64,000 nt of DNA from Agromyces bracchium (GTDB lineage: Bacteria; Actinomycetota; Actinomycetes; Actinomycetales; Microbacteriaceae), in assembly GCF_009709675.1 (NCBI RefSeq), contig NZ_WMLB01000010.1:1-64000 (forward strand), in the 5' to 3' direction. A program made the translations under genes and the position numbers. Shown here piece after piece: positions 15,542 through 24,965 of the stretch. Position 1 is the stretch's first letter. Every line of letters starts with the position of its first letter. Under the pieces are notes generated by a model that was not told where the DNA came from, searched no databases, and saw nothing but the letters and a program-made list of their open reading frames with translations.

Positions 15542-17212
15542 TCAGGCTCGCGACCGCGCCCACTCCTCGCCGTCGGCGACCGCGCGACGCAACGCCTCGC
15601 CCACCCACTCGCCGCCCCGGTAGAGGTTCTCCTCGCCCAGGTCGGCGAGGATGCCGCTCGCGACGACCTGGTCGAACACACGGCGTTCACTGACCACGAG
15701 CTTGAGCGACGAGCCGACGTCGTCGAGGCGGCGGGCGTACCGGCGCAGCACCTCGAGATGGGCCAAGCCGATCTGGTCGGTTCCGCGCAACCGCACGATC
15801 ACCACCGCGGCACGCGATTCCTGCGTGACGGCGGGCAGTTGGCGCTCGAAGGTCGGGGCGCTGGCGAAGAACAGGCTCCCGTACGGCTGGAGGACGACGA
15901 CCTCCCCGCCGCCGACCCGGTCGGGCGGGTCGGTCTCGCGCATGCGTCCGTCGTCGGCCACCACGACACGGCGCACCCGCAGGCGGTTCGACTGCTGCGC
16001 GACGAAGAGGATGACCCCCAGGCCGACCCCGACGAGCACCGCGTACTGCAGCGGGATCAGCAGCGTCAGCACGAACGTCACCACCATGATCGCGGTCTGG
16101 AGCAGCCCGGTCTTCACGACCGACAGCACGCGACTCGGCTTGATCGTCGCGACGCCGATCACGATGAGCAGGCCGGCGAGCGAGGGCATCGCCACGTACG
16201 CGACGAGGTCCGACGCGAGCAGCACCACCAACGCCATCACGCCCCCGGCGATGAAGAGCGCCATTCGGCTGCGCGCGCCCGCAGCGACGACGAGCGACGA
16301 TGCCGACATCGAACCGCCCACCGGCATCCCCCGGAACAGACCGGAGACGATGTTGCCCGCCCCCTGCCCGATGAAGTCGCGCGAGGCATCCGCTCCTTCC
16401 CCATCGACGGTCGGGATGCCCGCCGACACGCCCGCGCCCTGCACGAGGCCGACGAACGCGAGCGAAGCGGCCGGGAGCAGCAGGTACGCCACGTCGTCGA
16501 GGCTCGGCAGCACCGGCAGCGGAAGGCCGCGCGGCACCTCGACGAGGTCGCGCAGCAGCGTCACGGGCTCGCGCACCCACAGGTTCAGCAGCACCGCGCA
16601 CACCGAACCCACCACGACCGCGACGACGAGGCCGAGGCTGCCGACCCGCGTGCGCTGCAGGACCACGATGAACAGGATCGTGATGGCGCCGACAACGGCG
16701 GCCGAGACGTTCCACTGCGGCAGGTGCAGGAGCGTGTCGAGGGTCTTGGCCAGTCGGTTGGAGCCGGTCGCGTCGTAGCCGGTGAGGTTGCCGAGCTGAC
16801 CGAGCACGATGTTCACGCCGACGGCCGTGATGAACCCGGTCATCACGGCCGTCGGCACGAAGCTCACGAGGCGTCCGCCACGCAGGAGGCCGGCGACGAC
16901 CATGATGATCCCGGCCATGACTGCAAGGGTGTAGAGCGCGCGCTCCGGGTCCGCCGTGTTCCCCAGTTCGGCATCGGCGACGACGAGCGACATCGCGCCG
17001 GTGGCCTGCACGGCCATGAACGAGCTGCTCGTGAAGGCCGCGGCGCCGACCATCCCGAACAGGTATCCGTAGAGACCGGCGAGCGGGTTCACGCCCGCCA
17101 ACAGCCCGGAGGCCAGTCCGTCGGGAACGCTCTCGACCCCGAGCACGACGCCGGCGACGGCATCCCTGCCGAGCGTCTTCCGCGAGAAGCGGCCGCGCAG
17201 GTCGATCTTCAT
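15542..17212 (-). CDS. SulP-family anion transporter with STAS domain
   Basis: 556 aa from the ATG at 17212 (GAGGGG six nt upstream). The first about 410 residues hold the SulP membrane domain with the conserved start VAGVVLGVESVPDGLASGLLAGVNPLAGLYGYLFG and many Gly-rich helices. Residues about 430-545 form a C-terminal STAS domain. It should move sulfate, bicarbonate or a related anion across the inner membrane. No sulfur or carbonate genes lie nearby, so the substrate is open. Confidence 0.92.
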   Translation of the reverse strand: MKIDLRGRFSRKTLGRDAVAGVVLGVESVPDGLASGLLAGVNPLAGLYGYLFGMVGAAAFTSSSFMAVQATGAMSLVVADAELGNTADPERALYTLAVMAGIIMVVAGLLRGGRLVSFVPTAVMTGFITAVGVNIVLGQLGNLTGYDATGSNRLAKTLDTLLHLPQWNVSAAVVGAITILFIVVLQRTRVGSLGLVVAVVVGSVCAVLLNLWVREPVTLLRDLVEVPRGLPLPVLPSLDDVAYLLLPAASLAFVGLVQGAGVSAGIPTVDGEGADASRDFIGQGAGNIVSGLFRGMPVGGSMSASSLVVAAGARSRMALFIAGGVMALVVLLASDLVAYVAMPSLAGLLIVIGVATIKPSRVLSVVKTGLLQTAIMVVTFVLTLLIPLQYAVLVGVGLGVILFVAQQSNRLRVRRVVVADDGRMRETDPPDRVGGGEVVVLQPYGSLFFASAPTFERQLPAVTQESRAAVVIVRLRGTDQIGLAHLEVLRRYARRLDDVGSSLKLVVSERRVFDQVVASGILADLGEENLYRGGEWVGEALRRAVADGEEWARSRA

Positions 17213-17339
17213 ACGCACCCCTCGTCGGCGACCGGCCCGTCGGCCTCCCTGCTCATCCTTGCGGGCGAGCGCGTCGGCGTCGAGAGATCCGCGTCGCGGA
17301 TGCGCGACCAGGGTGCGGGAGGTCGACCCGACCTCGCCG

Positions 17340-18389
17340 TCAGCTCGGCGACCCGTTCGCGAGCCGCTCCCCCAGCCAGGCCCGCGCCCGGGCATGGAAC
17401 GCGTGCGTCACGTCGGCGGCGCGGGCGATCGACTCGAAACCGTGCGGCGCCCCCGGCACCACGTCGACCGTGCAGTCGACACCCGCATCGCGGAGCGCCG
17501 CGGCGTAGGCGAGATCCTCATCGTGGAACAGATCGATGTCGCCGACGCCGATCCACGTCGGCGGCAGCCCGGTGAGTTCGCTCCGCCCGGACAGGTCGGC
17601 GCGACGGGCGGGCACGGCGTAGTCGGGCACGACATCGGCGCCCGGAGCGGATTGGAGGTACGACGACCACCCGACGAGGTTGTCGCGGTTGGTCCAGGCG
17701 AAGTGCCGCGCCGCATCGAGTTCGCGCCGCGCCGCGGTGCGGTCGTCGAGCATCGGGCAGTACAGCAGTTGTGCGGCGGGCTGCGTCGCCCCCTCGTCGA
17801 GCAGGCGCTGCGCCAGCGCGGCCGCGAGCCCGCCGCCGGCGCTCTGCCCGCCGACCGCGACACGGGCCGGGTCGATGCCGCGAGCGGCCGCGGCATCCTG
17901 AAGCCAGCGCCACGCCGAAACGCAGTCGTCGAGCGGTGCCGGGAACGGATGCTCCGGGGCGAGCCGGTACTTGACCGAGACGACCACGATGCCGAGTCGC
18001 TCCGCGAGCCGTGCGCACCAGCCGTCGTCCTGCGCGGCGGCGCCGATCACGAGGCCGCCGCCGTGGATCCACAGCAGCGCGCCGCGAGCGCCGGAGTCGG
18101 GCCCGGCCGACGCAGGCGCGGCGGACCCAGGCGCGAGCGCGACAGTGGGCTTGAACACCCGCACCCCGGTGCCGGGAACACCGAAGTCGACCCGCTCGAA
18201 CCGCACGCCCTCGGCGGGCTTCGGCGGCGGGATGAGCGCGAGGGCGGCCTGCGCCATCCGTCGCTGCCACGCATGGCGGACCTGCGGGCGGGGGAACCAC
18301 CGGTAGGCACTCCGCAGGTCCGGGTGCAGGTCGGTGACGCGCATGCGCGCCGGGGCGGGTTTCACGTCATCTGCGCGGGAGCTCGTCAT
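17340..18389 (-). CDS. Alpha/beta-hydrolase, hormone-sensitive-lipase (HSL) type esterase
   Basis: 349 aa from the ATG at 18389 (GGAGG five nt upstream). It has the HSL oxyanion motif HGGG, the nucleophile elbow GQSAGG, and the acid and base near DIDLFHDED and GAPHGF. It should cleave short-chain carboxyl esters in the cytoplasm. It is divergent from the PadR gene at 18513 across 123 bp, so that regulator may also control it. Confidence 0.92.
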   Translation of the reverse strand: MTSSRADDVKPAPARMRVTDLHPDLRSAYRWFPRPQVRHAWQRRMAQAALALIPPPKPAEGVRFERVDFGVPGTGVRVFKPTVALAPGSAAPASAGPDSGARGALLWIHGGGLVIGAAAQDDGWCARLAERLGIVVVSVKYRLAPEHPFPAPLDDCVSAWRWLQDAAAARGIDPARVAVGGQSAGGGLAAALAQRLLDEGATQPAAQLLYCPMLDDRTAARRELDAARHFAWTNRDNLVGWSSYLQSAPGADVVPDYAVPARRADLSGRSELTGLPPTWIGVGDIDLFHDEDLAYAAALRDAGVDCTVDVVPGAPHGFESIARAADVTHAFHARARAWLGERLANGSPS

Positions 18390-18453
18390 GGTGCCTCCGA
18401 TTCTGGCGCACGCGAATCCTCCCAGCAGATTCCCGACCACCGAACCCGGTCAG

Positions 18454-18476
18454 CGATATATCGTTGACATATCGTC
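18454..18476. promoter_or_regulatory. Putative PadR operator upstream of the padR-ABC1 kinase pair
   Basis: CGATATATCG (18454-18463) is followed by TTGACA (18464-18469, possible -35) and ATATCGTC. The repeated ATATCGT half-sites surround the -35, as expected for an autorepressor. Confidence 0.55.
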
Positions 18477-18512
18477 GAGACCCGATCAGGGCCCCGCTTC
18501 AGGGAGGTCATC

Positions 18513-19139
18513 ATGAGCGATTCAGGTTCGTACGCGGGCGGCGGCTTCGGCAGCGGCTCGGGCAACTGGGGCACGGGCAACTGGGGCGGCGGCAACCCCG
18601 GCCAAGGTCTCTGGGAGGCCATGGAGCAGCTGCGCGGCATGTTCGAGCAGAAGGTCGCACCCCGCATGGGCAAGGGCGACGTCCGCGCGGCGGTGCTCGC
18701 ACTGCTCGCCGAGAAGCCGATGCACGGCTACCAGATCATCACCGAGATCGCCGAGCGCAGCGGCGGCGCATGGAAGCCGAGCGCGGGCTCGGTCTACCCC
18801 ACGCTGCAGCTGCTCGCCGACGAGGGCCTCATCACCGCGGAGGAGGAGGGCGGCCGCAAGACGTACACGCTCACCGAGGCGGGCAAGGCCGACGCCGAGG
18901 CATCCGCCGACCGCGGCACCCCGCCCTGGCCGACCCCGCCCGGCAGCAGCGGCGGCAGCGGCGGCAGCGGCGGCGGACGCGACTGGGGAATGTCGGGCGC
19001 GCTGCCCAAGGCCGGCATCGAGCTCGCGCAGGCGGCTGCGCAGGTCGGCCGCTCCGGCACCCCCGACCAGGTGAAGGAAGCGGTCGAGGTGCTCGAGGAC
19101 GCGCGCCGCAAGCTCTACTCGATCCTCGCCCAGGGCTGA
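18513..19139 (+). CDS. PadR-family transcriptional regulator with Gly-rich N-terminus
   Basis: 208 aa; strong AGGGAGGT before ATG. Residues 8-32 are a Gly/Asn/Trp/Ser-rich stretch, then the PadR winged helix lies at about 55-130 (MHGYQIITEIAERSGGAWKPSAGSVYPTLQLL.. EEEGGRKTYTLTEAG). A Gly/Ser linker follows and a C-terminal helix ends the protein. The ABC1 kinase gene begins 4 nt after its stop, so the two are co-transcribed. Confidence 0.93.
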   Translation: MSDSGSYAGGGFGSGSGNWGTGNWGGGNPGQGLWEAMEQLRGMFEQKVAPRMGKGDVRAAVLALLAEKPMHGYQIITEIAERSGGAWKPSAGSVYPTLQLLADEGLITAEEEGGRKTYTLTEAGKADAEASADRGTPPWPTPPGSSGGSGGSGGGRDWGMSGALPKAGIELAQAAAQVGRSGTPDQVKEAVEVLEDARRKLYSILAQG

Positions 19140-19143
19140 CCGA

Positions 19144-20943
19144 GTGCCCTCGACACGTCGGCATCCGGCAGGCAGGATGCCCGATGTGGGGAACACGCGC
19201 GCCCGATACCGGCGGATCCTGCGATTCGCCGCCAGGTACATCATCCAGACCTGGTGGTTCGAGATCGTGCTGCCCCGGTTCGGGCTCGCTCGATTCGCTG
19301 CGCGCGGGCGCGCGGCGCGGCTGACGCGCATCGCCGAGCGCTTCCACGTGCTCGCGGTCGACCTCGGCGGGCTCATGATCAAGGTCGGCCAGTACCTCTC
19401 CTCCCGCCTCGACGTGCTGCCGCCCGAGATCACCCGCGAGCTCGCCGGGCTGCAGGACGAGGTGCCGCCCGTGCCGTTCGACGACATCCGCCGCCTCGCC
19501 GAGGCCGAACTCGGCATGCCACTCGAGCGCGCGTACGCGTCGTTCGACCCGACCCCGGTCGCCGCGGCATCCCTCGGCCAGGCGCACCGCGCCCGCCTCT
19601 CCCCCATCGACGCCGCCGACATGGGCTACGACGACGCCGTCGTCAAGGTGCAGCGACCCGGCATCGAGGTGATCGTCGACGTCGACCTCAGGGCGCTGCG
19701 GCGCGTCGCCGACTGGCTCAGCCGCGTGCGCTTCGTCGCGAGCCGCGTCGACCTGCCCGGCCTCGTCGAGGAGTTCGCGACCACGAGCCTCGAGGAGATC
19801 GACTACGTCAACGAGGCGCAGAACGCCGAGCGCTTCGCCGCGAGCTTCGCCGGCGACCCGCGCGTCGCCGCGCCCGAGGTCGTCTGGGAGCGCACCACCC
19901 GCCGCGTGCTCACCCTCGCCGACGTCACCGCCATCAAGATCAACGACCGCGCCGCCCTCATCGCCGCCGGCATCGACCCGAAGGCCGTCGCCGCGCAGTT
20001 CGCGACCGTCATGTTCGACCAGCTGTTCCGCGACGGCTACTTCCACGCCGACCCGCACCCGGGGAACATCTTCGTCACGCCCGTCGGCGTGCTGTCGGGT
20101 GAGACGGATGCCGCGGCATCCGCTTCGCTGCCTTCGAACGAGACGGATGCCGCGGGGCCGGCGCCCGACGCGGCAGCGCCTGCCTGGAAGCTCACCTTCA
20201 TCGACTTCGGGATGATGGGCCAGGTGCCCGACGGGCTGCGCAAGGCGCTGCAGCAGCTGATGATCGCGGTCGCCGCGCGCGACGGCAAGCGCCTGGTCGA
20301 GGCGTTCCGCAGCGTCGGCTTCCTGCTGCCGACCGCCGAGACCGCGGAGCTCGAGCGCGCGATGACCGAGCTGTTCGCGCGCTTCGGCGGCATGGGCTTC
20401 GCCGACCTCGCGCAGGTCGATGAACGCGAGCTGCGGAAGTTCGCGATCGAGTTCGGCGAGGTCATGCGGACGCTGCCGTTCCAGCTGCCCGAGAACTTCC
20501 TGCTCATCATCCGCGCCATGTCGCTCACCTCGGGCATGTGCAGCTCCCTCGACCCCGAGTTCAACATCTGGGACGCCGTCGAGCCCTACGCCGCCCAGCT
20601 GCTGCGCGACGAGCGCGGCAACATCGTGCAGTCGCTCGGTCGCGAGGCGGTGTCGGTGGTCGGCACCGCGTGGCGGCTGCCGGGCCGGCTCGACAAGGTC
20701 GTCGACCGCATCGAGCAGGGCCGGCTCGTCGCGAACTCGCCCCGTATCGAACAGCGGATGACCCGACTCGAGCGCACCGCCGGGCGGATCGTGTCGGCGG
20801 TGATCTTCGTGGGGCTGTTCCTGGGCGGCATCCTGCTCAGGGTCGACGAACCGGTCTGGGGCGCGATCCTGCTCTGGGTGTCGGCCCTCCCGCTGCTGCA
20901 CGCGGTGTTCGCGGGCGCGTTCGGGCGGCGCGGGCCGGGGTGA
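19144..20943 (+). CDS. ABC1/UbiB (ADCK)-family atypical kinase
   Basis: 599 aa from GTG 19144; an ATG at 19177 is a possible alternative. It has the family's KxGQ motif (K80), Ala-rich loop AAASLGQAH, HADPHPGN catalytic loop (about 300-307) and DFG (IDFGMMG, about 352). Two C-terminal TM helices (about 538-590) anchor it in the membrane, as in UbiB/COQ8. It probably has a regulatory or lipid/quinone-linked ATPase role. Unusually, about 38 residues rich in Ala, Asp and Ser are inserted between HADPHPGN and DFG, encoded by repeated GGATGCC/GCATCC words. Confidence 0.9.
   Translation: MPSTRRHPAGRMPDVGNTRARYRRILRFAARYIIQTWWFEIVLPRFGLARFAARGRAARLTRIAERFHVLAVDLGGLMIKVGQYLSSRLDVLPPEITRELAGLQDEVPPVPFDDIRRLAEAELGMPLERAYASFDPTPVAAASLGQAHRARLSPIDAADMGYDDAVVKVQRPGIEVIVDVDLRALRRVADWLSRVRFVASRVDLPGLVEEFATTSLEEIDYVNEAQNAERFAASFAGDPRVAAPEVVWERTTRRVLTLADVTAIKINDRAALIAAGIDPKAVAAQFATVMFDQLFRDGYFHADPHPGNIFVTPVGVLSGETDAAASASLPSNETDAAGPAPDAAAPAWKLTFIDFGMMGQVPDGLRKALQQLMIAVAARDGKRLVEAFRSVGFLLPTAETAELERAMTELFARFGGMGFADLAQVDERELRKFAIEFGEVMRTLPFQLPENFLLIIRAMSLTSGMCSSLDPEFNIWDAVEPYAAQLLRDERGNIVQSLGREAVSVVGTAWRLPGRLDKVVDRIEQGRLVANSPRIEQRMTRLERTAGRIVSAVIFVGLFLGGILLRVDEPVWGAILLWVSALPLLHAVFAGAFGRRGPG
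20105..20122. repeat. Perfect 18-bp palindrome CGGATGCCGCGGCATCCG, copy 2
   Basis: Lies in frame inside the ABC1 kinase gene and encodes part of the non-conserved DAAAS insertion. A partial copy follows at about 20142-20155. Confidence 0.85.
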
Positions 20944-20958
20944 CGGCTTCGAGTGCGA

Positions 20959-22659
20959 CTAGCTGCAGAAATGGTCGAGCGGCGGACCCTCGGTCGTCGA
21001 GACGTTGAGGCCGGTCACGCCAGCCGCCTCAGTCCCGTAGAGAATGATGTCTCCGTCCGGAAGGCTCACCCGGTAGTAGAAGTCCCCCTCCGCATAGATC
21101 GGCTGCATCGGCGTCACGAGCCCGCCATATGCCTCCTGCACCGCGGCTTCGGAGGATCCCAATCCGATGTCCTCCGCCGTCCGAATCGCAGCCGCCTCCC
21201 CGACCGAGTCCGGTGGCGACTTGAGCGACACGATGCTCCAGTACTCTCCGTCCCAGAAGCGGTACGAGAACGTCACCCCGGTTCCGTCGCCGAACTCCAG
21301 GACATCCACGCCCTGGCACACGAACTCCCCGGATACCGGAGGGCTTCCCAGGCTCGTTCCGAACTCTGCCGAGGCCTCCTCGAGCGACATCCCCGCACGG
21401 TATGGGCCGATCGCACCACCGGTGATCAGCCAAGCCCCGCCGCCGGGAGGGGTCACCGTGATGGTGTAGCCAGTGGGGTCGAGTGCGAGATCGGCCGCAG
21501 CGCCGAAGCCGTTCAGCGCAGTCCGCACTCCGCTCGCGAGCCACGAGAGGCCACTCGCGATCTGCGTACCGAGGGCGGTCAGTCCCGCCCGCTCCAGCGC
21601 GTCCTCGGCGCAGTCGAGCGTGACCCCCACCGCATCGCTGAAGTACGTCGACGCCTGCGTGGCCGTCTCGATGCTCGCGGTCGCCATCGACGTGAAGCCG
21701 GAGAGACAGCCTCCCCAATCGAAGAACTTCTGGATGGCCTCCGTCGTCACGCCGTGCTTGCCCGTCAGTGGCAGGATCATCGCCACGGTCTCGACGGCGT
21801 ATTGCGCGGCCGTGACGAGATAGCCGCCGACGCTCGGCGTGAGTCGCACCGCTGAGACTCGCTCTGCAGTGACGTCGTACACGGCGTGTCCGCCCGGACC
21901 GATCAACTCGACCGTGTTTCCAGACTTCGAGGGCGTCTCCTTGATCAGGTCTGCCAGAAGGTCGACCAGGCTGCCGGTGCCCCCATCTCGGAACTCCATG
22001 CCAGGGGTGCTTTCCGCTGCAACGGTGTATCCGCGTCCGTTCACCGCATCGAGCATCGCGCCCGAACTCCCCATGCCGAAGCACCAGTAGACCCGGGAAC
22101 CCGCATCGCTCTCGACGGCGAAGCCGGCGTCGCGAACCTCGGACTCGGCGTCACAGGAAGGCTGACGACCGGCATCGGAGTAGATGTCGTCCAGTCCCGC
22201 ACGCATGGAGTCGGCGACATCCTCCCACCAGAGGACGAACCAGTTCGAGAAGTGGGACGTCATCACCACCGCGGCGTCTCCGTCCATGACGACGTCCTCG
22301 GCGATCACCACCTCGTCGACGCCGTCCGTCGACGTGACGAGTGGCGCGGGTGCCTCCGGCCGCCGGCCGTCTCGCACGAAACGAAGCTCCGCCTCACCGG
22401 TCAGCACGGCCGATCCGCTGAGTTCGATCGTCCAGGATTCGATCGATCCATCTGCAGCGCGAACCGGGTTCGCAGACAGCGTCCCGTCGCCCGTGAAGGA
22501 ACCGGCTGGCAGGGTGACGGTGACACCTCCGTCTGGTGAGGCGACGGATGCCGTCTGGCCGGCCCTCACCGCCACCGAACCATCGGGCAGCGCCTCAGTC
22601 GCGCACCCGCCGAGCGCAAGAGCCAGCACGACGACGATGGCGACCGAAACGAACTTCAT
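20959..22659 (-). CDS. Large lipoprotein of unknown function (566 aa)
   Basis: An N-terminal lipoprotein signal is clear: MKF.., a hydrophobic stretch, then LALGGC with Cys19 as the lipidation site. The exported part starts with a beta-rich segment (about 25-125: SVASPDGGVTVTLPAGSF.., ZU5/GAIN-like in appearance) and includes a hydrophobic, helix-rich middle (about 290-400) and six or more Cys. No enzyme motif is seen. It lies in opposite orientation to its neighbours, and its codon use is slightly less G/C-biased, which may mean later acquisition. Function unknown. Confidence 0.85.
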   Translation of the reverse strand: MKFVSVAIVVVLALALGGCATEALPDGSVAVRAGQTASVASPDGGVTVTLPAGSFTGDGTLSANPVRAADGSIESWTIELSGSAVLTGEAELRFVRDGRRPEAPAPLVTSTDGVDEVVIAEDVVMDGDAAVVMTSHFSNWFVLWWEDVADSMRAGLDDIYSDAGRQPSCDAESEVRDAGFAVESDAGSRVYWCFGMGSSGAMLDAVNGRGYTVAAESTPGMEFRDGGTGSLVDLLADLIKETPSKSGNTVELIGPGGHAVYDVTAERVSAVRLTPSVGGYLVTAAQYAVETVAMILPLTGKHGVTTEAIQKFFDWGGCLSGFTSMATASIETATQASTYFSDAVGVTLDCAEDALERAGLTALGTQIASGLSWLASGVRTALNGFGAAADLALDPTGYTITVTPPGGGAWLITGGAIGPYRAGMSLEEASAEFGTSLGSPPVSGEFVCQGVDVLEFGDGTGVTFSYRFWDGEYWSIVSLKSPPDSVGEAAAIRTAEDIGLGSSEAAVQEAYGGLVTPMQPIYAEGDFYYRVSLPDGDIILYGTEAAGVTGLNVSTTEGPPLDHFCS

Positions 22660-22817
22660 CCCATGCCCCCCGTGAGCGAAGTGGCCTTCAATCTAGCGGC
22701 CTGCAATCCGTCGGCGACGGCCCGGCGCTCATCGGCGTCACCCCAGTTCTCGGGTCAGAGGATCGGCCCGAGCGGACCGGCGTTGCGGACGAGCGCGCCC
22801 CGGGCGAGTATCGCAGC

Positions 22818-23183
22818 ATGGACGCCCGAATCCGCAACGTGTACGACGCCCTCGACTCGTTCGCCGAGCCGTGGCAGCCGCGCCGGCTGGCGAGCGTGAA
22901 CGACTACGACGTCAAGGTCGTGAAGCTCCTCGGCGAGTTCACCTGGCACTCGCACCCGGACACCGACGAACTGTTCATGGTGATCTCGGGCGACCTCGTC
23001 ATCCAGCTGCGCGACGGCGACGTCGAGCTCGGCCCGGGCGACGTCTATGTCGTCCCCCGCGGTATCGAGCACTGCCCGAAGGCGGATGGCGAGGTCTCGG
23101 CGATCCTCATCGAACCCCAGGGCGTCGTCAACACGGGCGACACCCCGAGCGAGCGCACCGCCGAGCTGCGCGAGCTCGACTGA
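22818..23183 (+). CDS. Cupin-domain protein
   Basis: 121 aa single-domain cupin. Motif 1 is WHSHPDTDELFMVISG (two His and the Glu) and motif 2 is GPGDVYVVPRGIEHCP (final His), so a metal site is complete. Small cupins of this type include isomerases, dioxygenases and sugar-binding proteins; nothing fixes the substrate. GAGTAT at 22806-22811, 6 nt before the ATG, suggests a leaderless transcript. Confidence 0.9.
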   Translation: MDARIRNVYDALDSFAEPWQPRRLASVNDYDVKVVKLLGEFTWHSHPDTDELFMVISGDLVIQLRDGDVELGPGDVYVVPRGIEHCPKADGEVSAILIEPQGVVNTGDTPSERTAELRELD

Positions 23184-23207
23184 GCTCGGGATGTCGTGCG
23201 TCCGCCG

Positions 23208-23576
23208 TCAGTTCGGAAGCTCGATCATGTACGAGACGATCTCGGTGATCCTCCCGTCGGCCGCGAAGTCGAAGACGTCGCAGGAGGCCACGATCGACAC
23301 GCCGCCGTCGGCGTCGGTGTAGCGGGCGAGGGCGTCGACGACCACGCTCTCCTCACCGACGACCGACCGGAACCGCTGGAACTCCGTCGTGACGTCGGCG
23401 AGGTCGGCCGACGTGCGCTCGATCGCCTTCGCCACCGCCTTCCGTCCGACCAACGGACCCCCGCCGACGGAGGTCCAGATGACGTCGTCCGCGAGATGCT
23501 GCAGGGCGAGGTCGAAGCGATGGCCCGAGAACGCTCGGGCGATCTGCTCGGTGGTGAGGTCGGTCGTGGTCTCCAT
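23208..23576 (-). CDS. SnoaL-like / NTF2-fold protein
   Basis: 122 aa from the ATG at 23576. A single NTF2-like cone: LTTEQIARAFSGHRFDLALQHLADDVIWTSVGGG.. VGRKAVAKAI and the closing DVFDFAADGRITEIVSYMIEL. Such proteins are small polyketide-type cyclases, isomerases or binding proteins. It is convergent with the cupin gene. The start is chosen because upstream in-frame sequence is not codon-biased. Confidence 0.88.
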   Translation of the reverse strand: METTTDLTTEQIARAFSGHRFDLALQHLADDVIWTSVGGGPLVGRKAVAKAIERTSADLADVTTEFQRFRSVVGEESVVVDALARYTDADGGVSIVASCDVFDFAADGRITEIVSYMIELPN

Positions 23577-23796
23577 GCGGCTCGCTCCCCTCGCGCGGCA
23601 TCCCGCGCCATTGCGGTCTGACGAGATCACCTTCGCCCCGTCGGGGCCGTGCGTCAAGAGATCGTCGGTCGGATGGCGCGGCGACTCGGGTACCTGCGCC
23701 GGGGGCAGCTGCTCGCCGAACGCGATCGCCTCGAATTCCGCCCTGACGCGGCAGAATGAGGCTAGTATTAGGTAGATCAAATAATTCGAGGTGATC

Positions 23797-24372
23797 ATGA
23801 CCGCAGGCACGCTCATCCGCGCTGCTCGGCGCAGCCGAAGGCTGACCCAACAGGCGCTCGGTCGGCGTGCCCAGCTCTCGCAGTCGCACCTCTCGCTCAT
23901 CGAGCGCGGGCACCAGAACCCGTCGTTCGATGCCGTGGAACGCGCGCTTCGCGCGGCGGGTCACCGCCTCATCTCGGTGCCCACCGTCCGCGACGACGCA
24001 GCGGCGATCGCCGCAGACATCCGCTTCGCCGTCGCCGACGGCCGCGACGACCAGGCACTCCGGCGATTCATCCAGCTCAACGACAACCTGAGCGCCGAGC
24101 ACGGCGCCGCCCGATTCGCGCTCGCGATCTCGCCGCCCGAGTCGACCGGCAGTCGGCAGTGGGATGCCGCGCTCGCAGCCGTCGTCGCCCACCACCTCAC
24201 CGCCGAGCACCTGCCCGTACCCGATTGGGCGGAGAGTCCCGATCGCCACCTGCGGCGCCCGTGGACCCTCGGCGAGGGTCCCTACACGCTCACCCCGTCG
24301 CCCGACCGGGTGCCGCCCGAGTTCGCACGGCGCCGGGTGCTCGTCGACGAAGACACGCTGGCCAGCGCCTGA
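23797..24372 (+). CDS. XRE-family HTH protein, probable antitoxin/regulator of a two-gene module
   Basis: 191 aa. HTH_3 is at about 5-58 (IRAARRSRRLTQQALGRRAQLSQSHLSLIERG). The remainder is an acidic helical domain. GAGG precedes the ATG at 23797; a GTG two codons upstream is the only alternative. The promoter region (23761-23790) is an AT-rich island in a G+C-rich genome. The stop TGA overlaps the CTG that seems to start the nucleotidyltransferase-like gene, so they form a coupled pair resembling a toxin-antitoxin module. Confidence 0.88.
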   Translation: MTAGTLIRAARRSRRLTQQALGRRAQLSQSHLSLIERGHQNPSFDAVERALRAAGHRLISVPTVRDDAAAIAADIRFAVADGRDDQALRRFIQLNDNLSAEHGAARFALAISPPESTGSRQWDAALAAVVAHHLTAEHLPVPDWAESPDRHLRRPWTLGEGPYTLTPSPDRVPPEFARRRVLVDEDTLASA

Positions 24373-24941
24373 CCCGCTTCGAACGCGACGATCTGGTGCT
24401 CGCCCTCCGCCATCTCGTCGCAGCGCTCAGCGACGGTGATGAACGCAGCGGCATCGGCATCGTGGGCGGCGCCGCGCTCGCCCTCCGATACTTCGAGCGC
24501 GAGTCGACCGTCGACATCGACGCCCACCTCATCGGCGACCACGACCGCGTCCTGGCGGCCGGCCGTGAGATCGCCGGGGCCAACGGATGGCCCGACGACT
24601 GGCTCAACGACCGGGCGGCGGGCTTCATCCCGAACTACGGGCGGCGAGCAACCGAGTGGGAGACGCTGCACGACGACGGTCGGATCGTCATCCAGGTCGC
24701 CTCCGCCGACTCGTTGCTCGCGATGAAGCTCCGAGCGAACCGACCGGGCCGCGACGACGGCGACATCGCGAAGCTCATGGTCATCTGCGGCATCGAGACC
24801 GTGGACGCCGCGGAGGAGCTGTACGAGGACTTCTACTCCGGAGAGGCGTTGCCGGATCGAGCGGTGCGGATGGTGACGCGGATCCTCGAGATCGGGCTGC
24901 CCGGGCGGCCTGAGCAGCCACCGACACCTGAGATCGGCTGA
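24369..24941 (+). CDS. Nucleotidyltransferase-like (DUF6036/AbiEii-type) protein, probable toxin partner
   Basis: 190 aa if it starts at CTG 24369, whose last two bases overlap the XRE stop (CTGA); 181 aa from GTG 24396. No ATG is available. The nucleotidyltransferase core is visible: G33-G34 in IVGGAALALRY and the D49-x-D51 metal pair in STVDID. The later DSLLAMKLRANRPGRDDGDIAKL block is typical of DUF6036/AbiEii-like proteins, which in toxins add nucleotides to tRNA. Pairing with an upstream XRE gene supports a toxin role, but activity is inferred. Confidence 0.78.
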   Translation: MTRFERDDLVLALRHLVAALSDGDERSGIGIVGGAALALRYFERESTVDIDAHLIGDHDRVLAAGREIAGANGWPDDWLNDRAAGFIPNYGRRATEWETLHDDGRIVIQVASADSLLAMKLRANRPGRDDGDIAKLMVICGIETVDAAEELYEDFYSGEALPDRAVRMVTRILEIGLPGRPEQPPTPEIG

Positions 24942-24965
24942 GGCCGAGCTGGGTCGGCTGACTCG

